From: Paulinella micropora
Taxonomy: Eukaryota; Cercozoa; Imbricatea; Euglyphida
DNA length: 64,000 bases
Reading direction: 5' to 3'
Assembly: GCA_009731375.1 (NCBI GenBank)
Contig: BJOX01000053.1
Location: forward strand, 3,602 to 67,601
The notes under the pieces are model-generated. The model saw only the letters and a program-made list of their open reading frames with translations. It searched no databases and had not been told where the DNA came from. A program made the position numbers and the translations under genes. Positions 7,278-15,630 of the stretch are shown in pieces (the stretch's first letter is position 1; each line of letters opens with the position of its first letter).

Positions 7278-9545
7278 TCAGGCTACACAGACTGCACAGT
7301 CGGCCGGTCCCAGGGCCTTGCTAGCGGCCTGTGTTCTTATGTAATAGGTTGTTTTTAAACCGAGCTGCCACGCGTAGAACAAAGCGCTGCTGACTCTGCG
7401 TTCAGTAGGATCTGTCACATGTAAATTGAGCGATTGCGAGCCACACACGAACGGGCCACGGTCGGCAGCCAAGTGCAGCTGCAAACGAAGGGGAATTTCC
7501 CAGACAGTCTTGTAGATGTTTTTGATGTCTTGGGGCAGGTCGCATCTTTGCACGCTCCCGCCGTCGGCAATGATTTTATCGCGGAGCTGGTCGTTCCAGA
7601 GCCCGCGCTCTTCTAGCTCGTGCACCAGGTGTTTGTTCCACACGACGTGCTCACCAGAGAGCACACGGCGCACAAAGACGTTTGAGTGGGGAGGCTCGAA
7701 CGATTCGAAATTGCCCAGGATCTGAGCGGTCGTAGCAGTCGGCATGTAGGCAATTAGTTGCGAGTTTCGTAGCCCGTACTCGGTGATGCTCAGGCGGAGC
7801 GAGTCCCAGCGGTCGTCCGTCTGCTGCTTGCCGGGCCACAGATCGAACTGCAGGAGCCCTTGGCTAGCGGGAGACCCGGCAAAACTCTTGTAAGCACCCT
7901 TCTCCTGCGCCAGTTCGCTCGAGGCCCAGAGCGCCGCATAGTACAGTTCGTGTGAAATTTTGACATTGAGTTTTTGTGCCTCTGTTGAGTCCCAGGGCAT
8001 CTTCATCAAAGCCAACACGTCGGCCAGGCCGTTCACACCAAGAGCCACCGGACGATGCAAGAGGTTGCTGCGTCTGGCTTCCTCCGTGGGATAATCTGTA
8101 ATGTCGACCACGGTGTCAAGATTTCTGATGGCTACACGCACGCACGACCGCAGCAACTCGAAATTAAAGGACTTGCGGTCCTCCGACACGAACCTAGGCA
8201 GCGCGATAGAGGCCAGGTTACACACGCTGTGCTCGCCACACTCACCGCCTGAACTGTATTGGACCACTTCGGCACAGAGATTCGAACAACGAATCGTGCC
8301 CAAGTTCTTTTGGTTCGATTTCGCGTTCACCGCGTCTTTAAACATGACGTAGGGGACTCCGCCCGACTCGATCTGTGCACGGCAGACGGCACTCCAGAGC
8401 TCGCGAGCCTTGACGGTACGTCTCGCCAGGCCCAGCCTCTCGGCCCGCTTGTACTGAGACTCGAACTCCTTGCCGTAGAGAGCATCTAGATCACCTACGC
8501 CCGTCTCGTCCGGACAAAATAGGGACCATTGTTCATCCCGTTCTACACGCTCCATAAACAAGTCATTGACAGTAAGTCCCAGAAACAAGTCTCGGGCTCG
8601 AAGTTCTTCAGAACCTGTGGTTTTTTTAAGGTCCAGCCACTCGAACACGTCGGGGTGGTGTACTGGCAGGTAGACTGCGATTGCCCCCTTTCTCTTCCCG
8701 GCCTGATTTGCGTAGCGAGCGGTCTCGTTTAGCACTTTGCACAAGGGAATTACACCGTCACTGTGCCCGCCCGTGCTGTTAATCAGGGAGCCCTTGGCCC
8801 GCACGCAGCCGAGGTGCAGGCCAATACCGCCGCCTCCCTTGCTGATAAGAGCAACGTCTTTGATCGTGTCGTATATCGAACTCAACGAGTCGCCCTTAAT
8901 CGGAAGCAAAAAGCAAGAAGACAGCTGGCCCGCTCTTCTCAGCCCGCTGTTAAACAGGGTTGGGCTCGCGTGAGTATAGAATTGCAATGACATGAGGTCA
9001 TAGGTTTCTTTGATGAGTTTCAATGGCTCTTTGGACTCGCGACGGTGTAAGTGAACGGCCACACGAAGCCACATGAATTGTGCCGTTTCACATGCACGGC
9101 CCTGGCAGTCTTTGAGCAAATAGGACTTGAGCAGGGTTGAATAACCGAAATAGTCGTACAACATGTCTCGACGGGCCTCGATCATGGCGTTGAGCTGCCC
9201 CGCGTTCTGATCCACGAATATGCTGTAAGCTGGCTCCATGCCCCACCTAAGCTTTTCCATGGCAGCGCTGAAGGTTGGGGGACACTGCTTGGCGTGGTTG
9301 GAGGCCAATAGACGACCACCCAAGGCTCCGTATTCCGGGTGCTGAATCGCGAGCGACGCACACGTTGACGCGGCCAGCGAGTCAAGTTCGCTCGTCGGCA
9401 CGAGCTGGTAGAGGCCCGCCACGACCTTTTGGGCAACAAGAACGGGGTCAACGGCATGCAGATCCTTGGACAGGCTAGCAACTCGCGCCAGAATCTTATC
9501 GAGCGAAACCCTTTCCGCAGATCCATTGCGTTTCGTGACCTGCAT
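7278..9545 (-). CDS. Ribonucleoside-diphosphate reductase large subunit (class Ia)
   Basis: The 755-residue protein is a full-length class Ia ribonucleotide reductase alpha subunit, which makes dNTP precursors from ribonucleoside diphosphates with a small radical-bearing subunit not seen here. Visible landmarks are the N-terminal ATP-cone region, Ser-Ser-Cys-Phe-Leu near residue 216 (first redox Cys), Gly-Gly-Gly-Gly-Ile-Gly, Asn-Leu-Cys-x-Glu near 424 (thiyl Cys and catalytic Glu), Val-Cys-Asn-Leu-Ala-Ser (second redox Cys), Pro-Thr-Ala-Thr-Thr-Ala-Gln-Ile near 605, and the C-terminal Cys-x2-Cys that reloads the active site. Overall it follows the eukaryotic/NCLDV type. The start ATG is at 9,543-9,545, 6 bp after the stop of the upstream membrane-protein gene, suggesting co-transcription. 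Confidence 0.95.
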   Translation of the reverse strand: MQVTKRNGSAERVSLDKILARVASLSKDLHAVDPVLVAQKVVAGLYQLVPTSELDSLAASTCASLAIQHPEYGALGGRLLASNHAKQCPPTFSAAMEKLRWGMEPAYSIFVDQNAGQLNAMIEARRDMLYDYFGYSTLLKSYLLKDCQGRACETAQFMWLRVAVHLHRRESKEPLKLIKETYDLMSLQFYTHASPTLFNSGLRRAGQLSSCFLLPIKGDSLSSIYDTIKDVALISKGGGGIGLHLGCVRAKGSLINSTGGHSDGVIPLCKVLNETARYANQAGKRKGAIAVYLPVHHPDVFEWLDLKKTTGSEELRARDLFLGLTVNDLFMERVERDEQWSLFCPDETGVGDLDALYGKEFESQYKRAERLGLARRTVKARELWSAVCRAQIESGGVPYVMFKDAVNAKSNQKNLGTIRCSNLCAEVVQYSSGGECGEHSVCNLASIALPRFVSEDRKSFNFELLRSCVRVAIRNLDTVVDITDYPTEEARRSNLLHRPVALGVNGLADVLALMKMPWDSTEAQKLNVKISHELYYAALWASSELAQEKGAYKSFAGSPASQGLLQFDLWPGKQQTDDRWDSLRLSITEYGLRNSQLIAYMPTATTAQILGNFESFEPPHSNVFVRRVLSGEHVVWNKHLVHELEERGLWNDQLRDKIIADGGSVQRCDLPQDIKNIYKTVWEIPLRLQLHLAADRGPFVCGSQSLNLHVTDPTERRVSSALFYAWQLGLKTTYYIRTQAASKALGPADCAVCVA

Positions 9546-9551
9546 CGGCCT

Positions 9552-9899
9552 CTATACAGAGCCTGTTTCAGAACTTTTTTTTCCGTGCTCTAAAGAAACC
9601 CAAGCGCCAAAGGCCGCATCGGCCGCCAAAATTTCGCCTCGGCCGCTGAGGGCATACGCAGCCCACAGGAGCCCATGTGTTTTCCGGTGTTCTGCCCACC
9701 ACGCCTCTCCGCCGAAAAACCCGGTCTGCTTGTCGTCAAGCGCTCCGCTCAGCCAAAAAACAGCGGGAATTGCGGCCAGTGCTTGCATCCAGGGCTGCGG
9801 CCTGTAGATGGCCAGGCCGGCCACCGCCAGTCTGGCAGGCAGGCAGCCGCCAAAGAACAGTAGCGAGTTGTCCGCTTTATTAGTTTGTGTGTCTGTCAT
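9552..9899 (-). CDS. Small multi-pass membrane protein
   Basis: This 115-residue protein has three or four hydrophobic segments (about residues 13-32, 37-54 and 73-102) separated by short polar loops. A Gly-Gly-x-x-Pro-x-Arg motif lies near the N-terminus and Trp-Trp-x-x-x-Arg-x-x-His between segments 2 and 3. Small membrane proteins with this Trp-Trp/Arg/His layout are, as far as I recall, carried by several algal giant viruses with no assigned function. It is 6 bp upstream of the reductase gene on the same strand, so the two are likely transcribed together. The start is the ATG at 9,897-9,899. Confidence 0.55.
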   Translation of the reverse strand: MTDTQTNKADNSLLFFGGCLPARLAVAGLAIYRPQPWMQALAAIPAVFWLSGALDDKQTGFFGGEAWWAEHRKTHGLLWAAYALSGRGEILAADAAFGAWVSLEHGKKSSETGSV

Positions 9900-10073
9900 G
9901 TTAGCTCAATCAGTCAGAAACGTTAGACCTTGATGTCGAAAGTTCAATTCTCTGATGTTGCTAAATCTCTGTCAGGCACGCGCCTTTTTTTTGTTCTTTA
10001 TTAAGTAACTTTTAAATTTTTTTGAAATAGTTTTCCGGGAAGATGTAATTTTTTAATGATTACAAAAAAAATC
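9900..10073. other. AT-rich intergenic region with a weak tRNA-like stretch
   Basis: Between the membrane-protein gene and the polymerase-helicase stop lies AT-rich DNA with an A-box-like TAGCTCAATCAG (9,902-9,913), a B-box-like AGTTCAATTCT (9,941-9,951) and T-runs that could end Pol III transcripts. Stems of a tRNA fold are only partly paired. TTTTTTAATGATTACA at 10,050-10,065 is a distant cousin of the TTTTAATGACTATA block. No gene is called. Confidence 0.35.
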
Positions 10074-13000
10074 TCAAACGTCGGCGTCATGAGTCACCTT
10101 TTGCTTCTTCAACGGCCTAGGGTCTCGGTACTGACCGTCATGGAACTGTTCGGCAAAGCACACGGCTACATGGCCATTCCGTTTGCCACCGACCATCTTG
10201 CGGAGCACAAAAGCTGATTTCCTCTTCTTGGAGCCGCCTTTCTCTGTCACTCTCTTTGATTTGTCGTTGTCTATTGCCAGGTACAGACCGAACCTGTTCA
10301 CCACGTGTTGCAGCCTGCCCAGTGACGACTTCTGTTCCTTTGCCTGCGCTACCAGGTCCTTGGGCCTAACCCCCGCCCGCGCGTAAAACAACTCAGTACA
10401 GGCACGTCGCCATACCGCGTCCTTCTCGTGCAACAGCTGATTAGATATCTCTGTGTGCACGCCTTCCTCGTGGTCGCATTCCTCTAGCTTTTTGGCACAT
10501 GCGCTGGCATCTAGTTCAATGAAATTGCTTTTGCCCAGCGCCTCGCTGACGGTTTTAGCAACCTCATACAGCCTAGTTGCATTTTCCTTTGTCGCGAGGA
10601 TCTGTTGTGGCCCGGAGATCTTGATTGCGCTCCGAGCGGCCACCCGCGAGTCGAGCTGGGGCAAGGCGGACTCGAGCCGCTTAAAATCCTGCACCAACTC
10701 AACAGGGTTCAGCCTGGCAGCGTAGGAATAGAAGCCCGGATACCGGGCCAGCACGCCCACCACCTGCGCCTGTGTCTCCTCCAGCGAATGCTTGCCCCTA
10801 AACGCCACCATCTGATCCTTGCGCCACAGCACGTCATGTTCAACAGAGCTGCTCTCCCAATCAACCAGCTGGGTCAACACCAGACGCAGCAGCACGTCGT
10901 CTTTAGTCTGCACCTTCTTCTTCTTTTCTTCTCCTTTTTGTTCTCCGCTGCCGTTGTTATCTTTTTCGTTTTCATGCCATCCTCCTTTCTCCGCGCGCGC
11001 AGAGGCCAGCTTCAGTAGTCGCTCTTCAAGTGGCCTGGCTTCGTCGAGCGTTATGATGAAATCGGTGGACAGCTTCCGCCAGCAGCCATAGCCCAGATCT
11101 CTCTGGTGCTCGACCTCTCTGGCTATCAGGCGCAGCTGCAGAGAAGTCGGGATTTCGTAATAGTGCACCCTGCCGCTGCTGTCGGTAAATCTGCCCGCCC
11201 GCCGCGCGCCATCCACCAAGGCCCAGTCCGAAATCTTGCCTTTCATGGCGGCCTGTCTAATCATATCATTTTGTTTTTGGGTAAAGTTCTGGAGCATCGT
11301 CTTGAACAGCTGGCAGTGCTGCCAGGCCTTCCCTGCCCGTGCGAGGGCCTCGTCGTAGGACCTCACTGGACCTAGCCCGCCGTCACCGAAATAGGCCAGG
11401 ATAGTCGCTGGTGCTGCCAGGTTCCGCGCTCGCATCAGCATCTGCGCCAGGCCCCGGCCGGTAGGCCCAGTAACAGCCACTTTGCGTTCACGGTCAGCAC
11501 AGTTGAGCATGACGAGCTGGAAGGGCGTTTGCGCGTCAACCGCCACCATGGCAGCGGACGTGGAGAAAATGCCGCGGGTTTCGCGGCCTTCGCAATGCCT
11601 CTCGTCCTGGCTGTCCACGCACTTGCAGTCGCTCAGTCCGTAGCACAGCCAACTATCGATGTTCGCCAACATGCGCTGCTTTGTTCTCTCCGCCGTCCTG
11701 CCGTCGATGATGCGCACCCTCGCCCCTTCTGCCCACTCGCTGCGGGTCTTGTTGTCGTGTGCGTACCTTTCCTTCTGTTCCTCGGTCCAGCCGGTCATAG
11801 GGCCCTCCGGCCGGTTCTGTCTGCACAGCGCCTTAGCGTCCAGTTCGGGCGTGTGATGCAGCGGGACCTTGCCTTCATTCATCAGCTTGTCGTAGGCTTC
11901 GCGCGCGTCAGGGCTGCCCACAAGATGAGGAAACGTGTGGCCGAGCCGGACCATGTCGTCGTAGGTAGCCTCCAGCGCGCGTTGGGAGCGGAAGCAAGTC
12001 CAACTACGCTGCGAGTTGTCCGCAAGGCTGTCCGCTAGAATTGTTTTCCAAGTGTCGTAGTCTCGCACGATCTTCAGCCTGCGCTCCAGCGAGGGTAGAA
12101 TGTACAGGTAATTGTGAAACTCGACCTGCGCCTGCGCCTGCTCTATCGTGTCGCACTTTGCACGCCTAAAGGCGATCCCTTCTTCCTTGCTACAGAACAG
12201 GAAGTCGTACAACCTGCTGCATTCTGCCAGGTCCTTGTCCATGATCAAAAGGCGCTCCGCCCGTTCACATACGTCCATTAAAACAACGTTGTTGGTACGC
12301 AGGTTGCCCCGGTTGGTCTTCTCGCTCACAGTCTGGTCACAGATCAGAATAAACTCGTCCAGCACACAGAGCGAGTATTGTTGAATAAAGGGCAGCCCGC
12401 CTTCACCCCTTTCCTGGCTCTGCAGTTTCCACAACGACTCCTCCTGGCAAAAGACTATTTTCGCGTTGTACAGGTCACAATAGGAGCCAGTGCCCTCATC
12501 TTTCTCATAGTACACGACGATGTCGTCGATGATGCCCTGTAGAACCACGGAATTGTTGTCGGCAGCCTGCTGTTGCGCCAGCTTCTCTTCACACACTCGC
12601 TTCATTTCTGCTGCCTTCCACGCATGGCACTGAAGCCGCAGTCCGCCGCCGCCGCTAGTAGCCTGTGTCCGTCGCCCAGTGACCCACAGGATCCTGGCAC
12701 CAGGCTTCTCCCGGCGCAGCCGGTAGATAAACTCGAAGGCAGTGTAGGTCTTGCCCATCCCCGTCCAGGCGTTGAGGCATTGCACGCTGTGCTTCTCAAA
12801 AGAGAGCGGGTGCAGCACGGGTCGTCCGCTTGCTGTCTTGGCCATGTCAGCCACAGTCACGTAGGTCGGTATGTTGGTACAGCCGGGGCTGCCGAGAGGT
12901 AGCAGAACTCGCTCCAGGTCACCGGGCTGAGCAATCATTTGTTGCACGGACCAGCCAATGTCCGTCGGGGGCACCAGGACACAGACTTCCACGCGCTTGC

Positions 13001-13913
13001 CAGCCACGTTCATGAACTTGGTGCCAGACTTGCTCGTCTCGGCTCCCGGGTAGACCGCGTTTTCTCGGATGTAGGCGTTCAGCTCGCTTACCACCTCACC
13101 CTTATCCGCTGGCAGCTTGCCCGCTCGGTCCGAAACGATGACTTCGTCGTGCACCAGGCAGCAAATGTCGCAGCCCTTGTCCCAGAAGTATTGCATAGCC
13201 GTCCTCATGGTCACCGCCTCGTACCTAGTTGCCAAGTAGTGCACGAAGCGGCCGAGCTTGTCGTAGAGGGTCGCCGAGCGGCCGGGCAGGGTCTCCTCTG
13301 CGTCGCCCTTCTTCTCGCAGTCTTTCCACAGCTTCTTGTAGTACCACTTGCCCAGGATCTCAGCCGCGGCCCGTACCGCCGCCTGGTAGGCACGGGTGGT
13401 AGGGTAGTCGCCGGCGCACGAAGAGTCGTCGAACTTGCTGCCGCCGTGCGTGATCTTGAGCATAGCGTTCTTGGCGCCCTCCCGGTCCACGCCCAGCTCC
13501 TCTTGTACGCGCCCCAGCACTTCCTCCCGCCGTTCGACATACTCTTGCAGGGCAGAGACCTTGTCGCCGAGGAGTTCGCGAGCGCGCGGCAACTCACGAA
13601 CCAAGAACCAGATGAAGTAGGGCACGCTATTTTTGATGTCGAACGCCCAGTGCCACTCCTCAAGACAGAGCCTGCGCAGGGCCTTGGGGGCGTTCTGGTA
13701 GCCACGGTCCGCGTAGAGCCTGCCGCCTTTGCGACCACTCCCGTAGCTGTAGCTCACCTTCAGTCCGCCATTCTCGTTGCAGGCCGCGTGCAGCTCCGAC
13801 AGGAACTGCTTGTAGAGGGGGTTGAGGCGCTTGTTCTCCACCAACGGCGCGAGCTTAGCAGGATCCCCAGTCTCGTACAGGGACAGCATGATTGTACCTA
13901 CCAGACAGGACAT
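10074..13913 (-). CDS. TV-Pol (family A-like) polymerase fused to a UL9/origin-binding-type SF2 helicase
   Basis: This 1,279-residue protein joins two replication modules. Residues about 60-262 match the TV-Pol family, relatives of family A polymerases found in mobile elements and virophages: Gly-Arg-Leu-Tyr-Ala, then Leu-Arg-Arg-Leu, Phe-Asp-Ile-Lys-Asn (Asp92, motif A), Lys148 with a following His-Gly-Gly (motif B region), and Val-His-Asp-Glu (255-257, motif C). Residues about 378-850 form a helicase like herpesvirus UL9/origin-binding proteins: Walker A Thr-Gly-Met-Gly-Lys-Thr (384-389), Asp519-Glu520 of motif II, and Gln824-x3-Arg828-x-Arg830 of motif VI. The last 400 residues are charged and unassigned. 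It probably primes, copies and unwinds DNA. Its start (ATG at 13,911-13,913) faces the palindrome array. Confidence 0.75.
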   Translation of the reverse strand: MSCLVGTIMLSLYETGDPAKLAPLVENKRLNPLYKQFLSELHAACNENGGLKVSYSYGSGRKGGRLYADRGYQNAPKALRRLCLEEWHWAFDIKNSVPYFIWFLVRELPRARELLGDKVSALQEYVERREEVLGRVQEELGVDREGAKNAMLKITHGGSKFDDSSCAGDYPTTRAYQAAVRAAAEILGKWYYKKLWKDCEKKGDAEETLPGRSATLYDKLGRFVHYLATRYEAVTMRTAMQYFWDKGCDICCLVHDEVIVSDRAGKLPADKGEVVSELNAYIRENAVYPGAETSKSGTKFMNVAGKRVEVCVLVPPTDIGWSVQQMIAQPGDLERVLLPLGSPGCTNIPTYVTVADMAKTASGRPVLHPLSFEKHSVQCLNAWTGMGKTYTAFEFIYRLRREKPGARILWVTGRRTQATSGGGGLRLQCHAWKAAEMKRVCEEKLAQQQAADNNSVVLQGIIDDIVVYYEKDEGTGSYCDLYNAKIVFCQEESLWKLQSQERGEGGLPFIQQYSLCVLDEFILICDQTVSEKTNRGNLRTNNVVLMDVCERAERLLIMDKDLAECSRLYDFLFCSKEEGIAFRRAKCDTIEQAQAQVEFHNYLYILPSLERRLKIVRDYDTWKTILADSLADNSQRSWTCFRSQRALEATYDDMVRLGHTFPHLVGSPDAREAYDKLMNEGKVPLHHTPELDAKALCRQNRPEGPMTGWTEEQKERYAHDNKTRSEWAEGARVRIIDGRTAERTKQRMLANIDSWLCYGLSDCKCVDSQDERHCEGRETRGIFSTSAAMVAVDAQTPFQLVMLNCADRERKVAVTGPTGRGLAQMLMRARNLAAPATILAYFGDGGLGPVRSYDEALARAGKAWQHCQLFKTMLQNFTQKQNDMIRQAAMKGKISDWALVDGARRAGRFTDSSGRVHYYEIPTSLQLRLIAREVEHQRDLGYGCWRKLSTDFIITLDEARPLEERLLKLASARAEKGGWHENEKDNNGSGEQKGEEKKKKVQTKDDVLLRLVLTQLVDWESSSVEHDVLWRKDQMVAFRGKHSLEETQAQVVGVLARYPGFYSYAARLNPVELVQDFKRLESALPQLDSRVAARSAIKISGPQQILATKENATRLYEVAKTVSEALGKSNFIELDASACAKKLEECDHEEGVHTEISNQLLHEKDAVWRRACTELFYARAGVRPKDLVAQAKEQKSSLGRLQHVVNRFGLYLAIDNDKSKRVTEKGGSKKRKSAFVLRKMVGGKRNGHVAVCFAEQFHDGQYRDPRPLKKQKVTHDADV

Positions 13914-14431
13914 TCAATAAAAATTTGGCCAGTCAGAAAATTTGCAGCAAAATTCCACGTAGAATTCGCCAAAGAAAATCTCACGCAAAATTTCACTCGG
14001 TTTGCGGCGCGGCAAAAAAAGCAAAAGTTTCGCGAAAATTTTCCCTGGTTTGCGGCGCGGTAAGTTTCCGGGAATTTGTCCTCTACATGTGGCGGGCGCA
14101 AAATTGGCAAGGGTCTAGTTCCGGCTGCTACCATTTCCCTTGAGCAAAAACTCAAGGGTTCTGGTCTGGTCACGACGACGAAACCGACGAGGCTCGTGCC
14201 ACGTCGAACCTTTTCTACCCGGCCGGCCCGAAAGGTCTACTGCCTTTTTGTCCTCCCTCAGGCCTATCGAAAATTTTTAGCGAAAATTCCCCGCCAATCC
14301 CGGCCCCCCTGGACCAAAAGTCGCCGACCCGGGGCGCTCCCCCTCCCCCTCCTCCCCCCCGCAACCTTTTGCTGCTGAGCCCCCCGCAACCCCCACAACC
14401 CCTGCTGCTAAAGCACCCCAACCTGCCTTCC
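13914..14431. other. Leader region between the polymerase-helicase gene and the palindrome array
   Basis: No gene is supported. The first 170 bp are rich in short AAATTT-type blocks and contain the direct repeat GGTTTGCGGCGCGG at 13,999-14,012 and 14,047-14,060. C-rich tracts lie at 14,330-14,365. The part next to 13,913 probably holds the polymerase-helicase promoter. Confidence 0.5.
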
Positions 14432-15545
14432 GGACCTTTCGTCAAAAATCCGCCTCTATACAACCGAATTTCTGACGAAAGGTCCAGACCAGGCCGATTT
14501 CCCGGATTCCGGACATTTCGTCAAAAATCCGTCCCTATACAAGCGAATTTCTGACGAAAGGTCCAGACTGTGAGATTTCACGGAGAAAGGGAAAGGGAAG
14601 GGAGGAGGGAAGTGCACACACCGCTGAACCAGGCTGATTTCCCGGATTCCGGACCTTTCGTCAAAAATCCGTCCCTATACAAGCGAATTTCTGACGAAAG
14701 GTCCGGACTGTGAGATTTCACGGGGAAAAGGAGAAAGGGAAGGGAGGGGGCGGGAGGTGCACTCGCCGCAAAACGGTCCAATGGCAGACCTTTTGTCAAC
14801 AGCCCGCCACTGAACCAGGCTGATTTCCCTGATTCCGGACCTTTCGTTAAAAATCAGCCCCTATACAAGCGAATTTCCGACGAAAGGTCCGGACTGTGAG
14901 ATTTCCCGGGGAAAAGGAGAGAGGGAAGGGAGGAGGGAAGTGCACTCGCCGCAAAACGGTCAAATGGCGGACCTTTCGTCATCAACACGCCACTGAACCA
15001 GGCTGATTTCCCGGATCGTGGACCTTTCGTCAAAAATCAGCCACTATACAAGCTAATTTCCTACGAAAGGTCCAGACCATGAGATTTCCCGGGAAGTGGC
15101 ACCAGCCGCCAAAATTCACCTGATTGCGGACCTTTCGTCAAAAATCAGCCCCTATACAAGCTAATTTCCGACGAAAGGTCCAGACAGTGAGATTTCCCGG
15201 GGAAACAAAAAATGGCGGGGGAAGGGGGGGGGTGGCACCCGGCGCCAGACGGTTCAGTGGCGGACCTTTCGTTAAAAATCAGCCCCTATACAAGCTAATT
15301 TCTGACGAAAGGTCCAAACTGTGAGATTTCCCGGGAAACAATGGAGAGAGGGAGGGAGGGAGGAAGTGCACCCACCGCAAGACGGCTAAGTGGAGACCGC
15401 CGCTGATCAGTTAGGCGGCAACCCCTCCCCCCCCCCCCCCCCCCTCCCGCCTTCCTTTTTTTTCTCTTTTCTCCGGGAAATCTCACAGTCTGGACCTTTC
15501 GTAAGAAATTAGCTTGTATAGGGACGGATTTTTGACGAAAGGTCC
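14432..15545. repeat. Array of eight 54-bp interrupted palindromes (candidate origin or recombination region)
   Basis: Eight 54-bp units start at 14,432; 14,511; 14,651; 14,837; 15,020; 15,128; 15,262 and 15,492. Each runs from GGACCTTTCGTCA to its complement TGACGAAAGGTCC with small variations. Arms match over 18-20 bases with one or two mismatches and surround an asymmetric centre containing CTATACAA. Seven units share one orientation; the last is inverted. Extra half-sites occur at 14,786 and 14,969. Units are flanked by GATTTCCCGG blocks and separated by purine-rich tracts. This layout fits iterons for an origin-binding protein or crossover sites for a tyrosine recombinase, both encoded nearby. 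Function is inferred. Confidence 0.85.
15421..15475. repeat. C-rich then T-rich homopolymer tract inside the array
   Basis: A run of C interrupted by T is followed by a T/CT run, between the seventh and the inverted eighth palindrome. It marks the switch in unit orientation and may be an easily melted or structured element. Confidence 0.6.
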
Positions 15546-15630
15546 GGACTCCTGTTGAATTCACTGAAAGTTACACACACAGGACCAGATATTTTTAATG
15601 ACTATACAACAGACAAAGACAGACAGAAAG

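Noticed and set aside
12939-14063. 374-codon plus-strand frame over the start of the polymerase-helicase gene
   Set aside because: It is opposite the polymerase motifs and its composition is that of an antisense shadow.
14432-15545. CRISPR array
   Set aside because: The units are palindromes of 54 bp with repeated, not unique, material between them, spacing is irregular, and no Cas gene is present in this eukaryote/virus context.
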